A stretch of 55,594 nt of DNA from Bacteroidota bacterium (lineage in GTDB: Bacteria; Bacteroidota; Bacteroidia; UKL13-3). The position numbers and the translations under genes are program-made. Shown here one piece after another: positions 38,343 through 48,376 of this stretch. Below the pieces are notes generated by a model, which was given only the letters and a program-made list of their open reading frames with translations, did no database searches and had not been told where the DNA came from. The stretch spans positions 1 to 55,594 of the forward strand of contig JAIYDG010000532.1 of NCBI GenBank assembly GCA_027487625.1, in the 5' to 3' direction. How positions within the stretch are numbered: position 1 is the stretch's first letter; every line of letters starts with the position of its first letter.

Positions 38343-39571
38343 ATCACCACAACTGAGGCAGCCTTGCCAGCTATATAACCTGTTGTCCAGGCTGCCTGAA
38401 AGTTGAAACCACCTGTAATTCCATCAATATCAAGAACCTCACCTGCGAAATGTAAACCCTTCATACGTTTGCTTTCCATGTTTTTAAAATCAACATCATC
38501 TAGATGAATGCCACCGCAGGTAACAAATTCTTCTTTAAACGTTGTTTTACCTTTTACATGGTAAGTATCATACATTAAACAACGAATCAATTGATTCACT
38601 TGTTCCTTGCTTACTTCAGCCCAATTTGAATGCCCATCTAAATTTGCCTTTTCCATTAAGTATGCACTTAATCGTTTTGGCATAACAAATGGAAAAAGAC
38701 TAGCAACTTGTTTTGAAGGATTAGCGGCTTTTAGGTTCATGAGTTCCTGACGAACAGCATCTTCTTTTTTACCTTCCAGCCAATTGATTTCTACTTCAAA
38801 ATCATATTCTTTTTCGGCTAGGTATTTTGCACCAAACGAAGATGCTTTTAAAACAGCAGGACCACTTAAACCCCAATGCGTAATTAAAACAGGACCAGTA
38901 GTTTCAAGTTTTGAATTTAGTATACGCACCCTAGCTGGATTCATGCTGATACCGGTAAGTTCAGCTAATTTTTCATCCTGGATATTAAATGTAAATAAAG
39001 ATGGGACTGGAGTTTCGATGCGGTGACCCAATTCTTTTAACCATTGAAGACCTTCTGCTTTTGGACTTCCACCCGTTGCAACTATTACCTTTTTGCAGGC
39101 AATTTTTTCACCATTTTCTAAATACACTTCAAAACCACCATGAAAACTAGGTACAATTTTGCGAACTGCAGTTTCTAATCTGATTTGAACTTTAGCTTTT
39201 TTAGCTTCCTTTTCAAGACATTCAATAATGGTTTGTGAATCGTCTGTAGTAGGGAACATTCTACCATCGGGTTCAGTTTTAAGCTTTACTTTTCTCGATT
39301 CAAACCACTCAACAGTATCTTTGGGTTGAAAACGACTAAAAGCGCTTTTCATTTGTTTTTCGCCACGCGGATAACTCTGCGAAAGCTGCTTTAAATCGAA
39401 ACACGCATGCGTAACATTACAACGACCACCGCCAGAAACTTTAACTTTCTGCAGGGTTTTAGAAGATTTTTCTAAAAGAATAACCTCAAGGTTTTCATTT
39501 GATTGTGCGCAGGTGATTGCTGCAAAATATCCTGCAGCTCCACCTCCAATTACAAGTACTTTGTTCGACAC
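38339..39571 (-). CDS. HI0933/YhiN-like NAD(P)/FAD-dependent oxidoreductase
   Basis: VIGGGAAGYFAAI, VSGGGRCNVTHACF, ATGGSPKAEG, LHFAGEVLDIDGITGGFNFQAAWTTGYIAG. Confidence 0.92.
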   Translation of the reverse strand: MSNKVLVIGGGAAGYFAAITCAQSNENLEVILLEKSSKTLQKVKVSGGGRCNVTHACFDLKQLSQSYPRGEKQMKSAFSRFQPKDTVEWFESRKVKLKTEPDGRMFPTTDDSQTIIECLEKEAKKAKVQIRLETAVRKIVPSFHGGFEVYLENGEKIACKKVIVATGGSPKAEGLQWLKELGHRIETPVPSLFTFNIQDEKLAELTGISMNPARVRILNSKLETTGPVLITHWGLSGPAVLKASSFGAKYLAEKEYDFEVEINWLEGKKEDAVRQELMNLKAANPSKQVASLFPFVMPKRLSAYLMEKANLDGHSNWAEVSKEQVNQLIRCLMYDTYHVKGKTTFKEEFVTCGGIHLDDVDFKNMESKRMKGLHFAGEVLDIDGITGGFNFQAAWTTGYIAGKAASVVVI

Positions 39572-39739
39572 AGGGACTTATTATTAAAGGATTTTGACCT
39601 GCAAAGATAGCAAAACAGCCTCTCTTTTCTAAATTATTCCCCAAAAATGGGTTTTAAGAGGAATCTCTTTTAAAAAAATCAGAAAAAAGAGGGCTTTTCA
39701 GGTTTTCTTTATTTGGCGGCTTATTCAAAATCATTTATG

Positions 39740-39766
39740 TTTGCCTGTTAGGCTTCGGCCTGCAAA
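39740..39766 (+). other. Short stem-loop with UUCG-type loop upstream of the DUF2723 gene
   Basis: TTTGC-ctgtt-AGGC-TTCG-GCCT-GCAAA. Confidence 0.35.
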
Positions 39767-39849
39767 TCAAAACACCTTATTTATTTAAAGAAAATGAACC
39801 TTTAAGTATTTGATGTGTAATGTAAAATCGAACAATTTTTGTTTTTGAA

Positions 39850-42800
39850 ATGAATAAATACAATCAGTTTAACAATGTGCTGGGCTGGATTCTCTTCGCA
39901 GTTTCCTTGGCCACTTACACACTTACCCTCGAACCAACAGTGAGTTTTTGGGATTGCGGTGAGTTTATTTCCGCTTCTTATCGTTTGCAAATTTGTCATC
40001 CTCCAGGTGCTCCACTCTTCTTAATGATTGGTAGGGTTTTCTCTTTGATGGCTGGTGATGATGTTACCAGAGTTGCTTTTTGGGTGAACATGGTTTCTGC
40101 CGTAACTAGTGCTTTAACTGTAATGTTTATGTTTTGGACAATCACACATCTTGCAAAAAAGATGTTAGTGAAAAGTGGCGAAGCTGAAGGCTGGCAGTCA
40201 ATTGCAATCATGTTCTCAGGAATTGTTGGTGCATTAACTTTAAATTTCTCAGATACTTTCTGGTTTTCAGCTGTTGAAGCTGAGGTATATGCTTCATCTA
40301 GTTTCTTTACTACACTTACTTTCTGGTGTATTTTGAAATGGGAAAATATTGCAGGTGAAAAAGATGCAAACCGTTGGTTAGTATTGATTGCTTACCTCAT
40401 AGGTTTAGCAATTGGTGTCCATTTGTTGAACTTATTGGTTATTCCGGCTATTGTTTACGTAGTATATTTCAAACAAAACCACTTTACAACTAATGGTTTC
40501 TTAAAAGCTACTGCGGTTGCTGTTTTAGCAATTGGAATTGTACAATTTGGAATTATACCGGGACTTCCAGGTATTGCTACCAAATTAGATTATTTAATGG
40601 TTAACTCTTTTGGCTTTAACTTTAATGCCGGTGCTTTATTAATGATTGCATTGTTATTGGCATTATTAGCTAGCACATTACACTATACACATACCAAGAG
40701 TTCTGTAAGTTTATATGTTGCAATTGGAACCTTTGCAGCAATGGCACTTTCTTCATTCATTATCAATGCAAGTATTGGTGCTTTCTTATTCTGGGGTGTT
40801 TTAGGTGCCGTTATTTACTATTTCGTATTCAAAAAAGAAGCAGCCATGCAAATGGTCAACTTAATTGTTTTGTGTTTCTCTTTTGTTGTGATTGGTTATT
40901 CTTCTTACAGCATGATTATCATTCGTTCTTTGGCAAATCCGCCAATCGATATGAACAATCCTGATCAACCATTCTCATTATTGAGTTACTTAAATCGTGA
41001 GCAATACGGTGAAAATCCATTGGTTTATGGACAGTATTTCTACGCTAAAGTGGTTGATGTGAAAAAAGGCAATATGCAATATGCCAAAGGTTTTGATGGT
41101 AAATACGAAGAAACCGGAGAAAAAATTGAGCGTATTTACGATCCTAAAGATTGTACCATTTTCCCAAGGATGTGGGCTGATAGACCCGATTACGTAAGTT
41201 CATACAGAGAATGGGAAAAAATTCCTGAAGGAAAAAGAGCAACTTTTGCTAAAAACGTAGATTTCTTATTGAGTTACCAATTAGGATTCATGTATTGGAG
41301 GTATTTCTTCTGGAACTTTATTGGAAGACAAAACGACGACCAAGGTTTTGGAGATATTACACGTGGTAACTGGATTAGTGGAATTAACTTTATTGATGAA
41401 TGGCGTTTAGGTCCAATTAGTAAAGCACCAGATAGCATTAAAAACAACAAAGCACACAATACCTATTTCTTCCTTCCATTGATTCTTGGTTTGATTGGAA
41501 TGTTCTTCCACTTCAAAAAGGCAAAAGAAGATGCTGTTATTGTTAGTACATTATTCTTGTTCACTGGATTTTTCATCATTCTTTACCTGAATTTCCCTGC
41601 ACATCAACCAAGAGAAAGAGATTACGCATACGTTGGTTCTTACCAGACATTTATGATATGGATTGGATTGGGTGTTTTAGCTGTGGTTGATTTCTTATCG
41701 AAAAAAATAAACAAAACTGCCGCTGCTGCCGGAGCGGGAATTCTGACATTAGCTGCTGTTCCTGTTTTAATGGGCTCACAAAACTGGGATGACCATAACC
41801 GTTCTAACAGATTCACTGCTTTACATTTTGCTGAAGACTATCTGAATTCTTGTGCTAAAGATGCAATCCTTTTCACCAATGGTGACAATGATACTTACCC
41901 ATTGTGGTATGCTCAGAATGTTGAAGGAATCAGAAGTGATATTCGTGTTATTAATATGAGTTTGTTAAACACAGATTGGTATACCGATGGTTTGAAAAAA
42001 CAAGCTTATGATAGCAAGCCTATTGAATTCAGCATGACTCCTCAACAATACAAACAAGGTACCAGAGATTATGTTGTATTCTACGAAAATCCAGAATTGG
42101 AAAGACGTTACGGAATCAACAAAACTGATTACTATCCATTACAAAACATCATGGCCTTTATGAATGATGATAAAGATCCAATGGGAACAGTTCAAACTCA
42201 GGGTGGTGAAGCTTTAAGATATTATCCAACTAAGAAATTCTCTTTATTGGTTGATAAACAAGCTGCTTTGAAAAATGGAATTGTTAGACCAGAAGATGCT
42301 GCTTTAATGGTTGATAGCATTAAGTGGGAAATCGGAAACAGCAATTTAATGAAAGCTGATTTGGTATTATTAGACATCATTGCATCTAACTACAATTCAA
42401 GACCTATTTATTGGGCTATTACAACTGGTAGTGATGTGTATTTGAATTTACAACCATACTTCCAATTAGAAGGTTTAACTTATCGTTTGGTTCCTATTAT
42501 CAATACATTTACTCAAGATGGTAATACTGGAAGAATCAATACAACGGTATTGTACGATAACTTGTTGAACAAATTCAAATGGGGTAACATGGGTGAACCA
42601 GGAGTTTACTTAGATGAAACCATTTTACGTCAGACTAAAAACTTCAGAAACATTTTCTTCCGTTTATCAGAAGCTTTGGTAATGGAAAACAAAATGGATT
42701 CTGCTGTTAAAGTAATTGACCATTGCTTAAAAGTTATTCCTAAAGACCAAGTACAACATGATGTATTTACTGTTCGTTTAATTGAAGCTTATTACCGCGC

Positions 42801-43029
42801 AGGTGCAATGGATAAAGCCAATGCATTAAGCAAAGAATTGTTTGGTTTCTTTGAAGAAAGAACCAGATACTACTTAAGTTTCAAAGACAAAAAAGGTCAG
42901 GTTAAACCTGAAATCGACGACCATATGCAAATCATGGGTTACTTGTCGCAAATGGCAGAATTTAACAAACAAACAGATTTAGCTAAAGAATTAAAAACTA
43001 AGCTTGATTCATTACAAGCTGGTATTTAA
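39850..43029 (+). CDS. DUF2723 multi-TM protein (glycosyltransferase-like)
   Basis: TLEPTVSFWDCGEFISASYRLQICHPPGAPLFLMIGRVFS; HQPRERDYAYVGSYQTFMIWIGLG. Confidence 0.9.
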   Translation: MNKYNQFNNVLGWILFAVSLATYTLTLEPTVSFWDCGEFISASYRLQICHPPGAPLFLMIGRVFSLMAGDDVTRVAFWVNMVSAVTSALTVMFMFWTITHLAKKMLVKSGEAEGWQSIAIMFSGIVGALTLNFSDTFWFSAVEAEVYASSSFFTTLTFWCILKWENIAGEKDANRWLVLIAYLIGLAIGVHLLNLLVIPAIVYVVYFKQNHFTTNGFLKATAVAVLAIGIVQFGIIPGLPGIATKLDYLMVNSFGFNFNAGALLMIALLLALLASTLHYTHTKSSVSLYVAIGTFAAMALSSFIINASIGAFLFWGVLGAVIYYFVFKKEAAMQMVNLIVLCFSFVVIGYSSYSMIIIRSLANPPIDMNNPDQPFSLLSYLNREQYGENPLVYGQYFYAKVVDVKKGNMQYAKGFDGKYEETGEKIERIYDPKDCTIFPRMWADRPDYVSSYREWEKIPEGKRATFAKNVDFLLSYQLGFMYWRYFFWNFIGRQNDDQGFGDITRGNWISGINFIDEWRLGPISKAPDSIKNNKAHNTYFFLPLILGLIGMFFHFKKAKEDAVIVSTLFLFTGFFIILYLNFPAHQPRERDYAYVGSYQTFMIWIGLGVLAVVDFLSKKINKTAAAAGAGILTLAAVPVLMGSQNWDDHNRSNRFTALHFAEDYLNSCAKDAILFTNGDNDTYPLWYAQNVEGIRSDIRVINMSLLNTDWYTDGLKKQAYDSKPIEFSMTPQQYKQGTRDYVVFYENPELERRYGINKTDYYPLQNIMAFMNDDKDPMGTVQTQGGEALRYYPTKKFSLLVDKQAALKNGIVRPEDAALMVDSIKWEIGNSNLMKADLVLLDIIASNYNSRPIYWAITTGSDVYLNLQPYFQLEGLTYRLVPIINTFTQDGNTGRINTTVLYDNLLNKFKWGNMGEPGVYLDETILRQTKNFRNIFFRLSEALVMENKMDSAVKVIDHCLKVIPKDQVQHDVFTVRLIEAYYRAGAMDKANALSKELFGFFEERTRYYLSFKDKKGQVKPEIDDHMQIMGYLSQMAEFNKQTDLAKELKTKLDSLQAGI

Positions 43030-43034
43030 TCTTT

Positions 43035-43799
43035 ATGTATCAATCAAACAATAAAAATCAAATCTATGGCCTGCACGCAGTGAAAGAAGCACTGGGTGCA
43101 GGAACAGATTTAATAAAAGTTCAGGCACAAAGAGGGATTCAAAACCCTCTTTTTGATGAAGTAATTGCGCTTTGCAGAAAAAATGATGTGCCAGTTACTT
43201 TTGTTCCACGTGAGAAATTTGAATTTCTAAGAGATAAAAACCACCAGGGAATCTGTGCTTATATTTCTCCAATTACTTATTATAGTCTCGAAAACCTAGT
43301 TCCTGAATTATTTGAAAAAGGAAAAGACCCTTTTCTTATTATTTTAGATAGGGTTACTGATGTTAGAAATCTGGGTGCAATTGCAAGAACTGCGCTTTGT
43401 GCAGGAGTTGATGCCATTGTAGTTCCATACACAGAATCGGCTCCGGTAAATGATGATGCTGTGAAAACATCTGCTGGTGCTTTATTAAAAATTCCTGTTT
43501 GCAGAGAAAAACACCTTAAAACTACTTTAGAGTATTTAAATCAATCTGGATTTACCACCGTTGCGTGCACAGAAAAAGCCAGACATGATTTCCATAAAAC
43601 CCCTTTAACAGGACCATTGGCCATTGTGATGGGAAATGAAGAAAACGGAATTGGCAACGATTTGATAAAAAAATGCACTTACTTATCTAAAATTCCAATG
43701 GATTTTGGCGTGAGTTCATTGAATGTTTCTGTTGCTGCTGGTATAGCTATGTACGAAGCGATTCGTCAAAGAAATATTAGTATAGAACCCGAAATTTAA
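43035..43799 (+). CDS. rlmB: TrmH/SpoU-family 23S rRNA 2'-O-methyltransferase
   Basis: IYGLHAVKEAL, LDRVTDVRNLGAIARTALCAGVDAIV, VMGNEENGIGNDLIKKC, SLNVSVAAGIAMYEAIRQR. Confidence 0.93.
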   Translation: MYQSNNKNQIYGLHAVKEALGAGTDLIKVQAQRGIQNPLFDEVIALCRKNDVPVTFVPREKFEFLRDKNHQGICAYISPITYYSLENLVPELFEKGKDPFLIILDRVTDVRNLGAIARTALCAGVDAIVVPYTESAPVNDDAVKTSAGALLKIPVCREKHLKTTLEYLNQSGFTTVACTEKARHDFHKTPLTGPLAIVMGNEENGIGNDLIKKCTYLSKIPMDFGVSSLNVSVAAGIAMYEAIRQRNISIEPEI

Positions 43800-45597
43800 G
43801 TGTTGCAGGAATTTCCTTCAATTCACTGATTACTTCCTTTTCATATTGCTTATCTACATCAGTAATTACATAACCAATGGCATCATTGGTTTTTAAATAT
43901 TGTCCCGAAATATTGATTTTCTTCTTTGCCAAAACCCCATTAATCTGGGCTAAAACGCCCGGCACATTTTTGTGAATATGAATAAAACGATGGCCATTAT
44001 TTAGCGGAGGTAAATTCAATCTAGGGAAATTATCACAAGATTGAGAACTACCAGTATTCATGAAATCAATGGCTCTTTCACTTACTATTTCAGCAATATT
44101 GTTTCTAGTTTGATTGGTAGCCAAACGCTTGTTAAAGCTTGAAATGGTTTGAGGAAACTTCTGCGTCTTTTTATAGGTTTCTTCTGATAAACAATCAATT
44201 CCAAAACCACCTAGTTTTTTGCTAACAAGAGCTTCTTTTACCGCAACTAAATCAACAGCATAATCATAACCCATATTGATTAATAATGAGTTGGTTTTCA
44301 TCAGCTTTAATTCTTTTGAACCAATCAGCAATTGCTTGTTGAAACGCTTTCCTGCTGCTAAAAAAACCAAATCCGACTTCTTCAATAAATCAGGCAAAAA
44401 CTTCATTCTTTTAGCATTACCTAATGGTGGACGTTCATCAATATCATAATACAAAACCTCCATTCCTAAATGTAAAGCCATTACAGATAATAAAGAACCA
44501 CTGTGACCATAACCTACGATACCAATTGTTTTCCCAGGCAACTCCTCCTCTTGTAATCGGAATAAATGAAGAATTTTCATCAAACCCAATTCCAAAACAC
44601 TTCTTGTATGTGCATAAGAACTTCCAAACAAAGCAATTCCTTTTTTAGCTAATTGATGTCCAAAATCTTTATCATCTAATTCGCCCCAAACGCCCATTAG
44701 TAAACATTTGGTTTCATTAAGTAAAAGCAGTTTTTTATAATCAACATTCGGATGAAAAACAATGATTTGTGATTGCTGAGCTTCATTGGCAACACTATCA
44801 AAATCGGCCTTTGCAGGCATTTTTTTGATTTGATAGGCTTCTTTCTTTAACATGGATTCTGTAGCAAAACAATCTTCACCCCATAACAAAGCTTTTATCT
44901 TACTTTTAGGAAATGAGATTGCCATTGGAAGTTTCTCTTGAAATAAAATTTCATCTAAACTTGATGCAATATTTTTTGCTTTGCTAATAACAGATGGTCT
45001 TGAAACATTTTCTGTAAAAGCGAAAAAACTATTCGCCATACCTGACTCAAATAATTCATAATCGGTATAACCATCTCCTATTACACAAACATTTCCTTTT
45101 AGTTTAAGGTGTTTAAGTAATTTAACTTTACCCTGCTCCTGAGCGAGGAAATTTTCATCATCAGCCCCAATAATATTGTTCTTTTTATCGTAAACAAATG
45201 TGTTTGCATACACACAATCGGCATCAATAAAATATGGTTTAACTACGGGTTCAATAAACTCTTTAAATCCTCCAGAAACAATAATTACACGTCCTTGATA
45301 CTCTTTAAAAAACTCTTTGTTTCTGGCAAAAGAAACACTCACCTTTTTACGAAGTTTATTTACCAGCATTTGTAGGTGATATTTTTTTGCTGATAACAAA
45401 GCAATTCTAGCTTTAAGAGATTTAGGAAAAGGCATTTTACCTTCCATAGCCAAATCTGTTAATTGTTTAATCTTTTCAATGATTAATTCCTTATCGGGAT
45501 CATTCTTTAAACTAATAGCAGCCAACTCTTCCATGGCTTCAACTTGAGTAAAAGTGCTATCAAAATCAATTACAAAATATTGTTCTTTCTTTGCCAT
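43777..45597 (-). CDS. Phosphoserine phosphatase (SerB-like HAD) fused to SerA-like (3-phosphoglycerate dehydrogenase-like) domain and ACT domain
   Basis: HAD motifs FVIDFDSTFTQVEAMEEL, VIIVSGGF, VCVIGDGYTDYELF; SerA-like GKTIGIVGYGHSGSLLSVMALHLGMEVLYYDIDERPPLGNAKRM; ACT HRFIHIHKNVPGVLAQINGVLAKKKINISGQYL. Confidence 0.88.
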   Translation of the reverse strand: MAKKEQYFVIDFDSTFTQVEAMEELAAISLKNDPDKELIIEKIKQLTDLAMEGKMPFPKSLKARIALLSAKKYHLQMLVNKLRKKVSVSFARNKEFFKEYQGRVIIVSGGFKEFIEPVVKPYFIDADCVYANTFVYDKKNNIIGADDENFLAQEQGKVKLLKHLKLKGNVCVIGDGYTDYELFESGMANSFFAFTENVSRPSVISKAKNIASSLDEILFQEKLPMAISFPKSKIKALLWGEDCFATESMLKKEAYQIKKMPAKADFDSVANEAQQSQIIVFHPNVDYKKLLLLNETKCLLMGVWGELDDKDFGHQLAKKGIALFGSSYAHTRSVLELGLMKILHLFRLQEEELPGKTIGIVGYGHSGSLLSVMALHLGMEVLYYDIDERPPLGNAKRMKFLPDLLKKSDLVFLAAGKRFNKQLLIGSKELKLMKTNSLLINMGYDYAVDLVAVKEALVSKKLGGFGIDCLSEETYKKTQKFPQTISSFNKRLATNQTRNNIAEIVSERAIDFMNTGSSQSCDNFPRLNLPPLNNGHRFIHIHKNVPGVLAQINGVLAKKKINISGQYLKTNDAIGYVITDVDKQYEKEVISELKEIPATLKFRVLY

Positions 45598-45606
45598 AAT
45601 GATATA

Positions 45607-45638
45607 AGAAAAGCAGCCCAAATTTGGACTGCTTTTCT
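45607..45638 (-). terminator. Hairpin terminator between the T9SS gene and the SerB/SerA-like gene
   Basis: AGAAAAGCAG..CCAAATTTGG..CTGCTTTTCT. Confidence 0.7.
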
Positions 45639-45656
45639 AAAAATTCTTTGTAAAAT

Positions 45657-46346
45657 TTATTGTTTAGTGAATTTCTGTGTAAGCAATCCTTGGTCTGTAA
45701 TCGATTTAATTACATAAACACCAGTAGATAATGAACTTACATCAATTGTATTTTCAATAGTTGTTCCTTCTAAAATAACTCTACCACTTAAATCGTAAAT
45801 TTTGTATTCTTTACTTTCAACACCATCAATAAATAATTTATCGGTAGCTGGTACTGGATACAAAGTATATTGTTCAACTGTTAGTTTTGGTAAACCAATT
45901 GATGATCCATCATAATCGATGATACATCTTAATTCAGTTTGTTGGCGAATTACATCAGTTAATGTAACACCGATAAAGTTAGTAAGTACGATTTTAAATT
46001 CACGTGTTCCCCAAAAATTAGCATCAGGTGTCAAGTTGATTTTGTACTTCTTTCTGCTTGTACCATCATAAACATTTGTTCCTGGCATAAATTTGTGAAC
46101 GATGGGCGTAAAATTATAATGAACACCATTTACAGCACTGCCACTAATATCAGAAACCGAAGCACCAACTTCAAAATCCAATGTGTCGTTACCAGGCACA
46201 AATACAACTAATTCAAAAGCCGCATCGGGATCTGAATTTGTATAGTTATCATAATCTGGTGCTACAAATCCAAATTTAACTTGGGCTTGTGATACCATTG
46301 CCAGTGAAAAAAGTACACTTAGTAAAAATATTTTCTTCATAATCAT
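45657..46346 (-). CDS. Secreted Calx-beta-like protein with T9SS C-terminal tail
   Basis: DTLDFEVGASVSDISGSAVNGVHYNF..REFKIVLTN; YPVPATDKLFIDGVESKEYKIYDLSGRVI..STGVYVIKS. Confidence 0.75.
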   Translation of the reverse strand: MIMKKIFLLSVLFSLAMVSQAQVKFGFVAPDYDNYTNSDPDAAFELVVFVPGNDTLDFEVGASVSDISGSAVNGVHYNFTPIVHKFMPGTNVYDGTSRKKYKINLTPDANFWGTREFKIVLTNFIGVTLTDVIRQQTELRCIIDYDGSSIGLPKLTVEQYTLYPVPATDKLFIDGVESKEYKIYDLSGRVILEGTTIENTIDVSSLSTGVYVIKSITDQGLLTQKFTKQ

Positions 46347-46460
46347 TCCTTTTAAAATCTAAGTAAAATGTCAAACTAACAGCTTATCCACAATTTGACT
46401 TTTTACAGCACTACAAGTTTAATAAAATATTTGATGAAAAAAAGAGCTAAATGGTTGCTT

Positions 46461-48143
46461 TTACCTAATTCTTATTTTTTGACCTTTTTTAAGGTTTCCA
46501 TCCAAATTCTTATTTAGCTCCTTGATACCGGCTACTGTTACACCGTATTTTCTTGCCAAAAGAAAAATAGTTTCGCCCTCTTCTACTACATGAGTAAGAC
46601 TTTCAGCGTTTTTAGGTCTTTCTTTTTCTGCAATTGCAGGCACAATTGTTAAACTCTGCCCGATGCTAATTTGGTCGTTAACCAAATTATTCGTTGCCTT
46701 AATATCAGCCGGTTTTAAATTGTACATTTTCGAAATACTGAACAAAGTTTCACCCTGACGAACTGTATGCAAGCCCGGAACTGTCTGTGGATCTTTGGTA
46801 TCTGCTGATTTTATTGCTGGGTTGATGATTAATCTTTGACCAACCTCGATACTATCGCCAGATAAAACATTCAAAAACTTAATAGCATCTACCCTTACTC
46901 CATATTTTTTACCGATTCCATAAAGGGTTTCGCCTTTTTGAACTGTATGAAAGAAACTAAGGTTTTCCCTAAAATCATGCATTGGGTCGGGTTTAGAAGC
47001 TTCTAGCTCAACTGGTTTTTGAGTTTCTAAATTTTTAATTGGGTCTTCATAAACCTTTTCGTTGAATTGGGTGTCGACTTTAGCTACTTCAGGCGCTTTT
47101 TCTGTAATAACTAAGGGTTCTTGTACTTTAATCTCTTCTAAAGGTTTTGTTGGAATTACAGGATTTACTTTTTGAACAGTATCTCTCAGTTTTGGAGCAT
47201 TGTCTCTTGATTCTCTTAGATAAATTGTTTCTCCTACAGCCGGTTCCTGTCCTTCAATCAGTTCATTTCTGTCTAATAGTTTTTCAAGTTTTACTGCATA
47301 TCGTTGAGAAATCGAATACATAGTTTCATTCTCTGTAACAATATGAGTTGGAATATCTGATTTGTTCTTTTTCGATTTTAGATAAACAGTATCACCTTCT
47401 TTACAAACAGCATCTTTAGGTAAATCGTTATTTCTATAAATTTGATAAACCTTTATATCGTAATCAAGAGCAATTTTAGCATAACTATCACCCGCTTTAG
47501 CTACAATTCCCGGAACTCCATTTACAATCACTTCTTTGCCATACGACTTAATGGTTTCTGCCTTTTCTTCTTTGTTTTCGCGGTCTTCTTCTTCACTTAA
47601 TTTTACTCCATCGTATTTGTGAAGTTTGTGTCTTTCAATAAAAGTAATCAGTAATTCAGCGTATTGAGGATTTGTTGCATAACCCGCTTTTTTTAATCCA
47701 TGTGCCCAAGCCTTGTAATCGGTTTGTTCTAAATCAAACAAAAAAGCATAACGAGAATTTTTCATCAAAAAATCAGAGTGATCTCTGTAACTATCAATAG
47801 CTGCATCATATTTTCTAAAGCACTCCTGTGGCGCATCATCATCCTCATACATGGTTTTTCCTGTCCATGATGCTTTACACTTAATTCCAAAATGATTATT
47901 AGCCTCAGTAGCCAAGCGACTGTTTCCGTTTCCACTTTCTAAAATTCCCTGAGCCAGTGTAATACTTGCAGGAATTTTACTTCTGTACATCTCATCAACA
48001 GCCAAACTCGAATATTTTTCAATGTATTGATCAACCGTCATTTTTAGCGGTGGCTGCGGATTTGCTTCTTGTGCAACAGCAGTTAAGCTATAAACACAAT
48101 ACAGAAGTAGGTATAGTTTTCTCATCATAATTCTAAGAAACAA
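46461..48143 (-). CDS. Glucosaminidase-domain peptidoglycan hydrolase with LysM repeats
   Basis: IPASITLAQGILESGNGNSRLATEANNHFGIKCKASWTGKT; multiple LysM units (HTVQKGETLYGIGKKYGVRVDAIKFLN, HTVRQGETLFSISKMYNLKPADIKATN). Confidence 0.93.
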   Translation of the reverse strand: MFLRIMMRKLYLLLYCVYSLTAVAQEANPQPPLKMTVDQYIEKYSSLAVDEMYRSKIPASITLAQGILESGNGNSRLATEANNHFGIKCKASWTGKTMYEDDDAPQECFRKYDAAIDSYRDHSDFLMKNSRYAFLFDLEQTDYKAWAHGLKKAGYATNPQYAELLITFIERHKLHKYDGVKLSEEEDRENKEEKAETIKSYGKEVIVNGVPGIVAKAGDSYAKIALDYDIKVYQIYRNNDLPKDAVCKEGDTVYLKSKKNKSDIPTHIVTENETMYSISQRYAVKLEKLLDRNELIEGQEPAVGETIYLRESRDNAPKLRDTVQKVNPVIPTKPLEEIKVQEPLVITEKAPEVAKVDTQFNEKVYEDPIKNLETQKPVELEASKPDPMHDFRENLSFFHTVQKGETLYGIGKKYGVRVDAIKFLNVLSGDSIEVGQRLIINPAIKSADTKDPQTVPGLHTVRQGETLFSISKMYNLKPADIKATNNLVNDQISIGQSLTIVPAIAEKERPKNAESLTHVVEEGETIFLLARKYGVTVAGIKELNKNLDGNLKKGQKIRIR

Positions 48144-48323
48144 AAATAAGGCCGAAGTTTTTAGCTTTTACCTTTCAAATAGCTTGTTTATGCAAGGCTT
48201 TTCCAACAAAAGCACGATTTGTATATAAAAGTAAGCATGTAACATTTATTCCAAAACCTTTCATTTCCCTTTACGTAAATTTGAAAATTATTAAGATTGG
48301 CAAAGGCTTCATTTGTTGTTTCA

Positions 48324-48352
48324 TTGCCATTTGCATTTAAAGTATATTTTTG
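48324..48352 (+). promoter_or_regulatory. Bacteroidota-type promoter upstream of the dsbD-like gene
   Basis: TTG (48324-48326) - N18 - TATTTTTG (48345-48352), matching TTG/TAnnTTTG; supports start at ATG 48377. Confidence 0.55.
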
Positions 48353-48376
48353 TCAAGTTTTAATCACATCAATAAA

